Source of the DNA: Leptospira limi
GTDB taxonomy: Bacteria; Spirochaetota; Leptospiria; Leptospirales; Leptospiraceae
Length of the DNA: 64,000 bases
Assembly: GCF_026151395.1 (NCBI RefSeq)
Contig: NZ_JAMQPV010000001.1
Location: 62,001 to 126,000, forward strand
Reading direction: 5' to 3'
Shown here: piece by piece, positions 34,999-43,858 of the stretch
Layout of the letters: each line of letters opens with the position of its first letter
How positions within the stretch are numbered: position 1 is the stretch's first letter
The notes under the pieces: generated by a model
What the model was told of the DNA's origin: nothing
The model's input: only the letters and a program-made list of their open reading frames with translations
The model's database searches: none
Program-made: the position numbers and the translations under genes

Positions 34999-36036
34999 AT
35001 GAAACCCTATGTTTTGGCTCTCCCTCTAATTTTGAGTTATGCCGGACTAAAACAAAAAAAATCTCTCGAACGAAAAGAATTCACTTTATCCGAAACGGGA
35101 CGTCGTAGTTTTCTTTTTTATCCGAAATACACTGATCCAACATCCTTACCTGGTGTCTACATCCAACATGGAATGAGTGCCATGGGTATTGATGACCAAA
35201 GGATCATCGACTTAGCAGAAAACATCGCAAGCACAGGGCATAGTGTCATATTACCAGAACTTCCGGAAGTCAAAGGATTAAAAATCGAAGAAACTACCAT
35301 CTCCAATATTCAAAATTTGATGTTAGAGATTCATTCAAACAAACAATTGTTTAACGGTAATGACTTAGGGTATTTATCTGCTAGTTTTTCTGCGGGAATG
35401 GGAATCATTGCTGCTTCCAGATCCAATACTCGTGATAAAATCAAATCGAGTATGCTCATAGGTGGGTATTGTAACTTTTTGGAAGCAGTCCCTTTTGTAT
35501 TTTCTCATTACGAAGTAGATCCGTACGCTGTGTATGTTATTTTATATAATATGCTCCACCGTTTCGAACGAGAACTCGCAGAAGAACTCGAGTCCGTGTA
35601 TTATGAAGCTGCCCTAGACAATGGACTCAAACGAACAGGGCAAAATGCCAAGTCCGAATTGTATTTAAACAAATCTTCGAAACTTGCGAAAGAATTTTTT
35701 GACCAAGTCCACAACGATCGAACCTTTCGGATCAGTTTGGCCCAACGGGTTTTGGACACAGTTCCCGAAAAAATGCCAGAAAACCTTTCTCCTTTTTACC
35801 AATTGGAAATGTTAAGTGGCCCAGTTTCCCTTCTGCATGGAAAAACAGACCCCGTCATCTCGGCCGAAGAATCGGAAAAACTGGCCCTCCTCCTCAAAGG
35901 GAAAGGGATCCCTTATGTCCACAGGACTTCCACTGCCCTTACCCACGGAGACAGTCTCCCTCTCCATTCCCAAATTTTTGGGGTCCCTGCTCTCTTACAA
36001 ACTTTTGGAAGTTTTCTGCATTGGTTAGACCAATAG
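34999..36036 (+). CDS. Alpha/beta hydrolase
   Basis: The protein has a hydrophobic N-terminus (MKPYVLALPLILSYAG) that may be a membrane anchor or signal. The fold shows YIQHGMSA (oxyanion loop), a nucleophile elbow SASFSAG in place of the usual G-x-S-x-G, an LHGKTDPV acid strand with the catalytic Asp, and a THGD histidine near residue 310. The role is unknown. It lies 6 bp after the CheX-like gene, so is probably cotranscribed. Confidence 0.75.
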   Translation: MKPYVLALPLILSYAGLKQKKSLERKEFTLSETGRRSFLFYPKYTDPTSLPGVYIQHGMSAMGIDDQRIIDLAENIASTGHSVILPELPEVKGLKIEETTISNIQNLMLEIHSNKQLFNGNDLGYLSASFSAGMGIIAASRSNTRDKIKSSMLIGGYCNFLEAVPFVFSHYEVDPYAVYVILYNMLHRFERELAEELESVYYEAALDNGLKRTGQNAKSELYLNKSSKLAKEFFDQVHNDRTFRISLAQRVLDTVPEKMPENLSPFYQLEMLSGPVSLLHGKTDPVISAEESEKLALLLKGKGIPYVHRTSTALTHGDSLPLHSQIFGVPALLQTFGSFLHWLDQ

Positions 36037-36088
36037 CACTACAGAAATTGTCGATTCTCCTAAAAAACCTGCCGATACTATAGTCAGA

Positions 36089-37570
36089 ATGGACGTAAAA
36101 AATGCACCGGACTTCAATCCGGAACGAGGACTCAAGATCCAAATCTCCGAGGATCGTTTGACAGCCACTCTCTTAGTCAAACCAGTTTGGCTGTTAGGTG
36201 GCTCTATGAGCAATATACTCATTTATGAAGCACTAGATAACGCGTCCATTCATAGAGACCGCATTTTGATGAAAGATGTGGACCTAGCTGCCCTCGAAAT
36301 TGATAAAATTTTAAAGGATCCAACCAAGGTAAAAGAGGATTTTACGTTTGTTGTTGGGAAAGGGATTCCCGCCAAACAAGGGGAAAGTGGTTGGATTAAG
36401 TTTTATTTTCCAAGAGCCCAACGAGTTGTTTTAAAAGAAGATGGTTCGGCTGATTTTCGTAATATCAATAAATATGTTCACGTAAAAGAAGGGGAAAAAC
36501 TTGCTACCTTATTTGAAGGGGTGGCGGGAGAACAAGGAACAGACGTCCTTGGAAATCCAATTTACCCGAATCCTATTGACAGACCAAGGCTCACCTTGGG
36601 TAAAAATGTTTTGCCTAAAACCATTGATGACCCTGAAAAACCAGGTAGACAACTCAAAGAATACTTTGCCACGTTAAGTGGTGTGGTATTTTCAACAGAC
36701 ACTTCTCTTACCGTATCTCCTGAGTTAAATATTGAAAGTAATATTGGATTAGGAACAGGGAATATCAATTTTGAAGGTACCATCCGTGTCAAAGGAACCA
36801 TTGAAGAAGGTGCGATTGTCAACTGCCAAGGTTCCCTTTATTTAGATGGAAACGTTGAATCTTCTGATGTGGTTGTTGGTGAAGATTTAGAAGTCAAAGG
36901 TGGAGTGAAAGCAAAAGGTAAGGGAGTGATCCGCATCAAAGGTGATCTTCGTGCAAAGTTTGTTGAAAATGCTAACCTTGAAATTGATGGCGATTGTATC
37001 ATCGAAAACTTTATTTTAGGAAGTAGAATCCTTTGTTTGGGGAATATCATCTTAACTGGGGAATCCTCTTCTATCATTGGAAGTGATTTAATTTCCTACC
37101 AAGGAATCACCGTTTCCTCACTCGGTTCCTCAGCACAAATGGACACAGTTGTAGAAGTTGGATTCCATTATAAAAATGACCGACTTCTTACAGAAGGGAG
37201 TTCTCGCCTTTCCGATATGGAAAAGGAACTGGAAGCACTTGTACCTGAAATCCAAAAGATCAAAGAAGTGGTACAACGTTCTCGTGGAAAAATTGATGAT
37301 GCCAGAAAAGAAAAGTTCAAAGAAATCTTTGATGCCTATCAGAAAAAAAACAAAACCGTTGAGTTACTCAAATCAAAAATTGAAGAACTAAAAGGTGCTC
37401 GTTACAACCAAGACAATGTAAAAGTGGTAGTACGAAACACTGCTCACCCTGGAGCTGTCATCAAATACAGAAGGCAAGTGGAAAAAATCACCAAAGCACA
37501 ATCAGCTTTTGTAATGAACTTTTTTCCAAACCAAGACAAAGCAATGCTCACAGCCTTTAAAGGCAAATGA
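36089..37570 (+). CDS. FapA-family protein (DUF342)
   Basis: The 493-residue protein has a FapA N-terminal domain and a middle beta-helix (about 230-345) with repeating G-x-I/V patterns: STDTSLTVSPELNIESNIGLGTGNINFEGTIRV and SDVVVGEDLEVKGGVKAKG. A coiled coil (about 370-440) precedes the end. DUF342 proteins are linked to flagellar or cell-envelope functions but have no settled activity. It ends the plus-strand run and is convergent with msrA with a 33-bp gap. Confidence 0.85.
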   Translation: MDVKNAPDFNPERGLKIQISEDRLTATLLVKPVWLLGGSMSNILIYEALDNASIHRDRILMKDVDLAALEIDKILKDPTKVKEDFTFVVGKGIPAKQGESGWIKFYFPRAQRVVLKEDGSADFRNINKYVHVKEGEKLATLFEGVAGEQGTDVLGNPIYPNPIDRPRLTLGKNVLPKTIDDPEKPGRQLKEYFATLSGVVFSTDTSLTVSPELNIESNIGLGTGNINFEGTIRVKGTIEEGAIVNCQGSLYLDGNVESSDVVVGEDLEVKGGVKAKGKGVIRIKGDLRAKFVENANLEIDGDCIIENFILGSRILCLGNIILTGESSSIIGSDLISYQGITVSSLGSSAQMDTVVEVGFHYKNDRLLTEGSSRLSDMEKELEALVPEIQKIKEVVQRSRGKIDDARKEKFKEIFDAYQKKNKTVELLKSKIEELKGARYNQDNVKVVVRNTAHPGAVIKYRRQVEKITKAQSAFVMNFFPNQDKAMLTAFKGK

Positions 37571-37603
37571 TAAGTCGGCTAACCTGAATTAGTCGCACTG
37601 TTA

Positions 37604-38116
37604 TCAATTTAACTTTAGTCCCAATTTTTTCAATTTTGGGAAAATCACATAATGGCAATACGGATTTTGTGGGTTTAATGTAAAATAATTTTGGTGGTAA
37701 TCTTCTGCTTTGTAAAAAGTGGGAGCAGGTGAAATTTCAGTGACAATGGGATCAGGGAACATATAAGCATGTTTTCTTTTGGATTCGACTGCAAGTTCCT
37801 TTTGTTTTTCATTCAAATAGAAAATAACTGATCTATATTGTGTTCCTACATCGTTCCCTTGCCGGTTGAGTGTGGTTGGGTCATGTGACGCCCAAAAAAT
37901 CTCCAATATTTTTGAATAGGATATCACTTCTGGGTTAAATTCAATTTGGATCACTTCGGCATGGCCAGTGGTTCCAGTGCAAATTTCCTTATAACTTGGG
38001 TTTGGTGATTGACCACCTGCATAACCAGATTCTACGGAAATCACACCTTGGATGCGTAAGTACACTGCTTCCGTACACCAAAAACACCCACCACCTAAAA
38101 TCGCTTTTTCCGTCAT
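37604..38116 (-). CDS. msrA: Peptide methionine sulfoxide reductase A
   Basis: It reduces Met-S-sulfoxide in proteins. The catalytic GCFWC motif (AILGGGCFWCTEAVY) is at the N-terminus, and the GYAGG and TGHAEV segments follow. The ATG at 38114-38116 overlaps the mtnA stop by four bases, so the true product is 170 residues. Coupling to mtnA is unusual but both deal with methionine. It is followed by the convergent FapA gene. Confidence 0.93.
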   Translation of the reverse strand: MTEKAILGGGCFWCTEAVYLRIQGVISVESGYAGGQSPNPSYKEICTGTTGHAEVIQIEFNPEVISYSKILEIFWASHDPTTLNRQGNDVGTQYRSVIFYLNEKQKELAVESKRKHAYMFPDPIVTEISPAPTFYKAEDYHQNYFTLNPQNPYCHYVIFPKLKKLGLKLN

Positions 38117-39186
38117 ACATTCTTTAGACGAATGAGAATCTCTCCAGGTACAAAACATCCTAATTCTGTAATAAAGTTTTTGATAAATTTAGCCTTTGTG
38201 ATGTCAAACGACGGATTGAGAGCTCTTGCACCTACGGGTGAGGTTTTCCCTTCCAGAAATAAATACTTTCCCTCTGGAGTTTTCAAAAAATCAAACTGAG
38301 TTACTTCTGATTCCTTTCGCATTTCAATCGGAATTTCCTCCCCCGTTTTTAAATTGAGATCAAAACTTTCCTTTGTTGCACAAACATAAAACGGAACATT
38401 ATGTTCGTGGGCAACAATTGCTAAATTGTACGTACCAATTTTATTCGCCGTATCTCCATTGGCCGCAACACGATCACAACCAACAAGGACTGCGTCAATT
38501 TTCCTGTGGTTCATGAGCCATCCAGACATTCCATCTGTGATGATATAACATTCGATCCCTTCTTCCATCATTTCAAAAGCAGTGAGCCTTGAACCTTGTA
38601 AAAATGGCCTTGTTTCATCAGCATAAACAACAACCTTTTTTCCTAAGTCACGAAGACTTCGGATGACACCAAGTGCTGTTCCATGACCTGCTGTTGCCAA
38701 CGCACCTGTATTACAATGAGTGATGATATGAAACTCTTCCTGGTTTTTGGGAAATAAATTTGCTCCATTTTTTCCCAAGGTTTGGTTGGCGTTTAGATCT
38801 TCCACCATCATCTCAAGTGCATACGATTCCCAAATTGTTTGGATGGATTCCCAAAGAGTTTCCCCTTCCACTCGTTTTTTTGCTTCTTGTAAAGCAAAAC
38901 TTAAGTTCACTGCTGTTGGCCTAGACTCAAACACTTGTTTGATGAGAGATTCAATTTCTTGAGAATTTACTTTACCTGATTTTTTTTTGGCACCAAGTGT
39001 AAGGCCAAAAATACCAGTGATGGCAATGGCTGGTGCTCCCCTAACAGCCATTTCACGAATTGCCATAATTGTTTCTTCAACTGACTTTATTTCTAAAAAT
39101 TCTTTTTTGCCTGGCAAGGCCCTTTGGTCAAGTAAGGAGAGATAAGTGGATTTCCACTGGATGGGTAAAAATTCCGGTTGGGGCAT
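38113..39186 (-). CDS. mtnA: S-methyl-5-thioribose-1-phosphate isomerase
   Basis: It converts methylthioribose-1-phosphate to methylthioribulose-1-phosphate in methionine salvage. The RGAPAIAITG block, a THCNTGALAT stretch with the catalytic Cys, and GCDRVAANGDTANKIGT with the catalytic Asp are present. I take the ATG at 39184-39186, since the 29 extra upstream codons (from 39273) lie in the promoter region of the phasin gene. No other mtn genes are seen. msrA follows with an ATGA overlap. Confidence 0.92.
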   Translation of the reverse strand: MPQPEFLPIQWKSTYLSLLDQRALPGKKEFLEIKSVEETIMAIREMAVRGAPAIAITGIFGLTLGAKKKSGKVNSQEIESLIKQVFESRPTAVNLSFALQEAKKRVEGETLWESIQTIWESYALEMMVEDLNANQTLGKNGANLFPKNQEEFHIITHCNTGALATAGHGTALGVIRSLRDLGKKVVVYADETRPFLQGSRLTAFEMMEEGIECYIITDGMSGWLMNHRKIDAVLVGCDRVAANGDTANKIGTYNLAIVAHEHNVPFYVCATKESFDLNLKTGEEIPIEMRKESEVTQFDFLKTPEGKYLFLEGKTSPVGARALNPSFDITKAKFIKNFITELGCFVPGEILIRLKNV

Positions 39187-39200
39187 CTTTCCATTTTTTT

Positions 39201-39278
39201 TGTGCGATGCAGGAAAAAAATGAAAAAACGGGTTGACGGATCTCTGTGCAGCGCACAAAAAGGAATAGTGCATTGCAC
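39201..39278. promoter_or_regulatory. Divergent mtnA/phasin region with TGTGC-N3-GCACA boxes
   Basis: Two good inverted repeats occur: TGTGC-AGC-GCACA (39245-39257) and GTGCA-T-TGCAC (39268-39278), centres 22 bp apart. A weaker TGTGC-GAT-GCAGG is at 39201-39213, 44 bp upstream of the first. A TTGACG element (39233-39238) could be the -35 of the phasin gene. The boxes resemble TGC-rich PhaR-type operators; that is an inference. Confidence 0.45.
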
Positions 39279-39302
39279 AACTGAGAACCGAAAAAAGGGG
39301 AA

Positions 39303-39575
39303 ATGAAAATGGAACAACAAGTAAAAGACGGATTAAACTTTATCTTAGGCGCAGTAAACACTGCAAAAGTAGAAGCAGAAAAAGCTTTCTCTAGCATTAA
39401 TGCAGAATTTCAAAACTTAGCAGCGAAAGGTGCTCAAGACCAAAGCGAAATTTCTGTAAACCTTAGAAAATACGTTCAAGAAGGTCTTTCTCAAGTAGAA
39501 ACCATCGTTGGAAAAGCTAACACTGTTGTTGCGGAAGCAAAAGCAAAAGTAGCAACTGTTACTTCAAAAGCATAA
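39303..39575 (+). CDS. Phasin-like protein
   Basis: The 90-residue acidic helical protein (AlaGlnGluLys-rich, no Cys, no membrane helix) begins MKMEQQVKDGLNFILGAV and continues as one long amphipathic helix, like phasin-related proteins that coat polyhydroxyalkanoate granules. Its ATG has a GGGG site just upstream. It is monocistronic, with a hairpin terminator just beyond. The function is inferred from shape and composition only. Confidence 0.7.
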   Translation: MKMEQQVKDGLNFILGAVNTAKVEAEKAFSSINAEFQNLAAKGAQDQSEISVNLRKYVQEGLSQVETIVGKANTVVAEAKAKVATVTSKA

Positions 39576-39581
39576 TCCAAA

Positions 39582-40322
39582 TCACTTATCAAAAAACCCG
39601 GATACTTCACCTCTATTCGGGTTTTTCTTTTCCCACTCTTCCTTCCAACGTATCCAATCCATTCCTAGTTCCGACTCGAAATACAAACAAACAGACTCTA
39701 AGGTCAAAAAAGCATCGTAATTGATTTCAAAGGATGTGAAATTTTTTTGAATGGATGTAGCCAATCGTAATCGAAACAATTCTACAAGTTCCAATCGAAA
39801 GGTTTGAAACATTTCTTCTACATTCTTATTTGAATGGGCAAAAAATTTCTCAACTGCATAAGTAAAGATATGATCTGCGGATAAAAAAGAATATTCAATT
39901 GAATCTTTCGCAATTTCGACAAACAATACTTCCCACAATTCAGCGAGTGCATTTTCCTTCGTTTTACAGTCATATGCTTGGCAAATGGATGTTCCATAAA
40001 ATGAAAAATTTTGGCTTTTGGGATCTCCTGTAAATATAGGGTGGATCATACAACCTATTCTTTGTTTGGTGTCGTCTACATAACCCAAAAATGGACAATT
40101 ATATGTCATTTCATCTTTTTTAGGTAGATTTGACTCTTTGGTTTCTCTTTCTTTTCGGTAGATGGGAAATGTATGCCTGATATCAAAATTGACAGTGTTA
40201 TGAAATTCAGTTGTTCGTTCTAAGAGTAAATTTTTGAATTCTTTGGTTGTAAGTTTTAAATTAAAAAGTCCACAACAGGCACCACAGGAAACATTCCCTC
40301 GTTCTGGATGGCATAAACTCAA
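39582..40322 (-). CDS. Cysteine-cluster protein (YkgJ-like)
   Basis: The 246-residue protein has an N-terminal cluster VSCGACCGLF, then YNCPFL, CMIHP and ICQAYDC, which resemble YkgJ-type zinc- or iron-chelating domains. The rest is helical with no hit. The start is a TTG overlapping the CHAT stop (TTGA), so it is the last gene of the sigma/CHAT operon and translated with it. The metal identity is not predictable. Confidence 0.7.
   Translation of the reverse strand: MSLCHPERGNVSCGACCGLFNLKLTTKEFKNLLLERTTEFHNTVNFDIRHTFPIYRKERETKESNLPKKDEMTYNCPFLGYVDDTKQRIGCMIHPIFTGDPKSQNFSFYGTSICQAYDCKTKENALAELWEVLFVEIAKDSIEYSFLSADHIFTYAVEKFFAHSNKNVEEMFQTFRLELVELFRLRLATSIQKNFTSFEINYDAFLTLESVCLYFESELGMDWIRWKEEWEKKNPNRGEVSGFFDK
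39592..39626. terminator. Bidirectional terminator between phasin and Cys-cluster genes
   Basis: AAAAACCCG and CGGGTTTTT pair around a 17-base loop and end in a T-run. It sits 17 bases after the phasin stop and within the 3' end of the convergent Cys-cluster gene, so it can terminate both transcripts. Confidence 0.7.
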
Positions 40323-42136
40323 TTCTGTTTTGCTCCGATTACAAACGGAATGAGACCATTGAATACAAGTTCCAATTCACCAGTTTCCTTTTTCTCTTTG
40401 AAATAGGTTTGAAATGGGATTACCATTTTTCTGCTTTCGTGTAACAACACTAAGTTTCCTTTGTGATGTGACAATTGTTCTAAAAGTTTTTCACGAGATC
40501 CGTGGGAAGTCGGATACAAATAAGATGGTTTGATCCCTTTAAAATAAAAATGTGGGTTATTGTTCTCCGAAACGAGTAAGATACTGATTCGTTCTAGTTC
40601 CGCAAATTCCAATAACATATTCTCTAAAAAAAACTGAAGAATGATTTGGTAAGATTCTAATTCTTCCGCATTGATATCACTCTCTTCCCAAACTTCCAAC
40701 CATCCTAAGATTTTAAAAATGGTTTCCTTTTGTTCGTGTAAAACGGGAAGAGCAGAATCAAATATACTCGTAATTTTTAACTTTTGAAAATCCCATACAC
40801 AACTATAAACAAGTTCCCACCATTTACGAATTGTAACAGCATCATCCAAATTATTAGGAATGGATTTGTTCATTGCATGAGAAGCATGATCACTAAATAC
40901 AATCATCCCTACCACTTGGCTTATCGATTCAAACAATCGAATCAAATTGAGGAGATTTGTTTTATCAACCGTTTTGTTTTTGTTCAAATGATTACACTTA
41001 GAATAAGAAGCGGCAATTGGAGTTGGATAAAACTCAAGTACAGCAGTTGGATTTAAAATTTTTGCAGAATGAAAATTCCTTCTTTCTTTCACAAACATTG
41101 CAAAATCAGGATTCCCATATAAAGAATAATTAGCCCAAGTTAAATCATTCGCATGGTAATTACGTCTTGCAAATTCTTTCGATAAGAATAAGGACTCTCC
41201 AACAGATTTATCTGAAAATAGATATGTATAAAATCTTACAGTAAAATCGATTGTCCTTTCATTATCTAAAATTTCCCAATTTGTTCCTACAAATGTTTTG
41301 ATTCCTGCAGTCAAAAAAGCTCCTGCATATTGGTTTAAAATGTTTGTATTTAATTTTTTACCTGCAGATTTTGCCGACATACAAGAGTTAGAGAATACTA
41401 AATCAGTATCAATACCTGTTGATTTAATTTCACGTGCCTTGAGAACTTTTCCATCCGACAATAACCAACCATTTTCAAGAGAGTCATCGGAAAAATGTAA
41501 GTGGCCTGAATAATGGATGATATGTTTGTCTTTGATAAGAGAAAGTAACTTGAGTTTGGTGACCTGTTTTCCACCTATGAATTCTAATTCGAGGAGATGG
41601 TTTGGTACTTTTTGGCTGAGAACTGAAAATAATACTTCTCCTTCCTTTTGGGCATGTGGCAAATCTTCTGTTGGATCTGCAATGATGAGCATTTTGATTT
41701 TACGATTTTCTTTATGAGTGGAACGATGTAGACCACCACGAATCGTTTTTCCAATGCGAAATTTGTCAGAGAGAAAACTCGTTCCATCATGTAATAATTC
41801 CCAAGGAACAAGAGCTAGTGTTGGATCGATATTAAAGTGGATGCTATGTTTGTTTGTGTTTTTTAATTTTTCGATGATAGAGGTTGGGAAAAACTGTTGA
41901 AAAAAAGTTTCCCCGAGTACTTTCAAATCTTGTAAGATATCAACATTTAAAATTTGGTTGGGTTTGGACAATACGGATTGGGAAACATGGACAAGACGTT
42001 CCACTTCTCCCAAATACTCTAAAATCAAATCATCGTCTAACGTAGATTGGATGTGGGATTCTTCTACTGGAAGATTATCCTCTAAAACATTGAAGATATT
42101 GACATTACCAACACGATCTATGATGAGGGAGAGCAT
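40319..42136 (-). CDS. CHAT-domain protease
   Basis: The 605-residue protein has a caspase-like CHAT domain at about residues 100-330, with the dyad His212 (HYSGHLH) and Cys252 (FSNSCMSA). Residues 1-100 and 330-605 are helical without a recognised fold. CHAT proteases cleave partner proteins; in Craspase the TPR-CHAT protein Csx29 cleaves Csx30, which restrains a sigma factor. Here it follows a sigma factor and an unknown protein with gaps of 12 and 36 bp. The operon layout suggests a protease-controlled switch, but cleavage has not been shown. Confidence 0.85.
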   Translation of the reverse strand: MLSLIIDRVGNVNIFNVLEDNLPVEESHIQSTLDDDLILEYLGEVERLVHVSQSVLSKPNQILNVDILQDLKVLGETFFQQFFPTSIIEKLKNTNKHSIHFNIDPTLALVPWELLHDGTSFLSDKFRIGKTIRGGLHRSTHKENRKIKMLIIADPTEDLPHAQKEGEVLFSVLSQKVPNHLLELEFIGGKQVTKLKLLSLIKDKHIIHYSGHLHFSDDSLENGWLLSDGKVLKAREIKSTGIDTDLVFSNSCMSAKSAGKKLNTNILNQYAGAFLTAGIKTFVGTNWEILDNERTIDFTVRFYTYLFSDKSVGESLFLSKEFARRNYHANDLTWANYSLYGNPDFAMFVKERRNFHSAKILNPTAVLEFYPTPIAASYSKCNHLNKNKTVDKTNLLNLIRLFESISQVVGMIVFSDHASHAMNKSIPNNLDDAVTIRKWWELVYSCVWDFQKLKITSIFDSALPVLHEQKETIFKILGWLEVWEESDINAEELESYQIILQFFLENMLLEFAELERISILLVSENNNPHFYFKGIKPSYLYPTSHGSREKLLEQLSHHKGNLVLLHESRKMVIPFQTYFKEKKETGELELVFNGLIPFVIGAKQN

Positions 42137-42148
42137 TCTCCCATGAAG

Positions 42149-42859
42149 CTAACCAAGGAGAATGGACAAGTCAAACGATTTTGAAAGATTAGGTCCCACA
42201 AACTCTATGGTGTAACTACCAGGGGTTAACCCTGAAAAACTGGCACTGCCATCCAGATTGATTTTGTTCGATAAAATGAACCTTCCATCCCTGCGAAGGT
42301 TTACTTGTTGGAACCCAGAACTTCCTTCTGCTTTGACGGAAAGGTAAACTTCTGTCTCATTTTCTTTTACAATCTGGTAATAGAACTTTTGGTTTTCTTT
42401 TGTGGTTTCTTCAAATATAACGGAATTTGTATTTTCTGAACGTACATCAGCGGATGCTGAGCGCATCATCGGTGCCAGTTCCATTGTCTCTCGGATTTGG
42501 AACGACTCAATGAGGCTGTCGATCACTCGAATCCCCGATTGTGTTAGGCGGACAATCAAATTGTCTTTTGATTCAGGACTAGATAAACGAGTTCGTGTGT
42601 ATTCTTTTAAGTATTCAGGGAATGGAATTTGGGCTCGGTGAACAGTGTTTTCAGCTTTTTGCAGGAGAAAGGTCTCTGCTAACGCATCTTCCTTCCATAC
42701 CTCTTTTCTCAATTCTGCAAAAAAGGATTCCTCACAGTACCAGTATGCGTCCCAAAGGTCTGGGTGATCTTGCAACTCAGCCTCACTAGGAAACGAACCC
42801 TTTAGGAATAATTCCCGAGCAATTTCCAATGATTCTGCGTTAAAGTCCTGATTTTCCAT
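42149..42859 (-). CDS. Unknown protein between sigma factor and CHAT protease (candidate substrate)
   Basis: The 236-residue protein has a helical N-terminal half (PDLWDAYWYCEESFF, then a long alpha stretch) and a beta-rich C-terminus ending in SGLTPGSYTIEFVG, which resembles a carboxypeptidase-regulatory-like or SdrD-type beta-sandwich. No membrane helix is present. It has a strong ribosome site (GGAGG) and is 12 bp before the CHAT gene. By position it could be an anti-sigma factor or the CHAT substrate. That is only an inference. Confidence 0.55.
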   Translation of the reverse strand: MENQDFNAESLEIARELFLKGSFPSEAELQDHPDLWDAYWYCEESFFAELRKEVWKEDALAETFLLQKAENTVHRAQIPFPEYLKEYTRTRLSSPESKDNLIVRLTQSGIRVIDSLIESFQIRETMELAPMMRSASADVRSENTNSVIFEETTKENQKFYYQIVKENETEVYLSVKAEGSSGFQQVNLRRDGRFILSNKINLDGSASFSGLTPGSYTIEFVGPNLSKSFDLSILLG

Positions 42860-42895
42860 GTGGCCCCTCCACGGTATATTGTATGACGAAGGAAA

Positions 42896-43813
42896 TCACG
42901 ACTCTCCCGTTACAGAATGCATTTTTTTTTGTATTTTTTCGAGTACACGGAGCAGGGTGACACTTACCCCACCTTCGGAAATCCCTAAGATTCGAGCAAT
43001 TTCCCGGTAAGGAGTTCGAACGAGGAAGTGACCTTTTTGTTTCTTTTCGATCAGTTTTTTACGTTGTTCGTACTTTTTCGCAAGGGCATGATCCAATCGT
43101 TCTTTATAATATTGTGCTTCTACAGAATCACCCTGGGCCTTTTGTTTTTTCTGCTCTTTTAAATCTAGAATATTCAAATACAAAGAAGTGATTTTGTCTT
43201 CCATCTTGAGGTTTTCCTCCTCTCGGTTGGATAACTCTTCTCGTAGCGACAAAATTTCAGAACGAATCTCTTCCTCAGGTCGGCTCGTTTTTTGAGCAAT
43301 GTAGAATATTTCTTCAGGGTCTAGGTGAAGGTAGTACACAAAAGACAATTTGAATACGATTCGATTTTCCATTTTAATTGTGGAAAGTACGGATTGGAAT
43401 TGGTCTGAGACATCAAGGGCATGAGCAAGGGCATCGGCACGTTTATCGGGTTCGTCTTCGATAGTGCTGTATTCCTTTCCTTCCTTATTGACCTTGGAAA
43501 CTGTCTGGGTTTTCACCTCACGTTTGGTGCGTTGCCAATCGATGAGTAAGTTTCGGAGTACGGAAAAAAACCAAGTCTTAAAACTCGATTTCCCAACAAA
43601 ACTTTTAAACCGTTTTCCAGTTTTGAGACGCTCAAAGGCATAAATATAATAGTCGGAAGCATCATCTTCCGTTAGATGGAAGACACGGATGGGAAAATTA
43701 TAGATATCTTGGGAATAATGATCAAAAAACTTTTGTAGGGATTTTTCGTTGCCAGTCCCACATTCTTTGACAAGTTCCAAAATTTCTTCGGTGGAATAAG
43801 AAGTCTGTTCCAT
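42896..43813 (-). CDS. Sigma-70-family (ECF-like) RNA polymerase sigma factor
   Basis: Region 2 (about residues 20-95) includes FFDHYSQDIYNFPIR and FKSFVGKSSFKTWFFSVLRNLLIDWQR, as in ECF sigma factors. Region 4 (about 255-300) is a helix-turn-helix (YREIARILGISEGGVSVTLLRVL). Between them about 150 residues form a charged coiled coil, much longer than the usual 20-30 linker. It heads a four-gene operon with the unknown, CHAT and Cys-cluster genes. AGGAAAG precedes the ATG. Confidence 0.88.
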   Translation of the reverse strand: MEQTSYSTEEILELVKECGTGNEKSLQKFFDHYSQDIYNFPIRVFHLTEDDASDYYIYAFERLKTGKRFKSFVGKSSFKTWFFSVLRNLLIDWQRTKREVKTQTVSKVNKEGKEYSTIEDEPDKRADALAHALDVSDQFQSVLSTIKMENRIVFKLSFVYYLHLDPEEIFYIAQKTSRPEEEIRSEILSLREELSNREEENLKMEDKITSLYLNILDLKEQKKQKAQGDSVEAQYYKERLDHALAKKYEQRKKLIEKKQKGHFLVRTPYREIARILGISEGGVSVTLLRVLEKIQKKMHSVTGES

Positions 43814-43858
43814 AAACTACTTTCCTAAAAAGGAACCCACCCCAAGACTTCTAATAAC

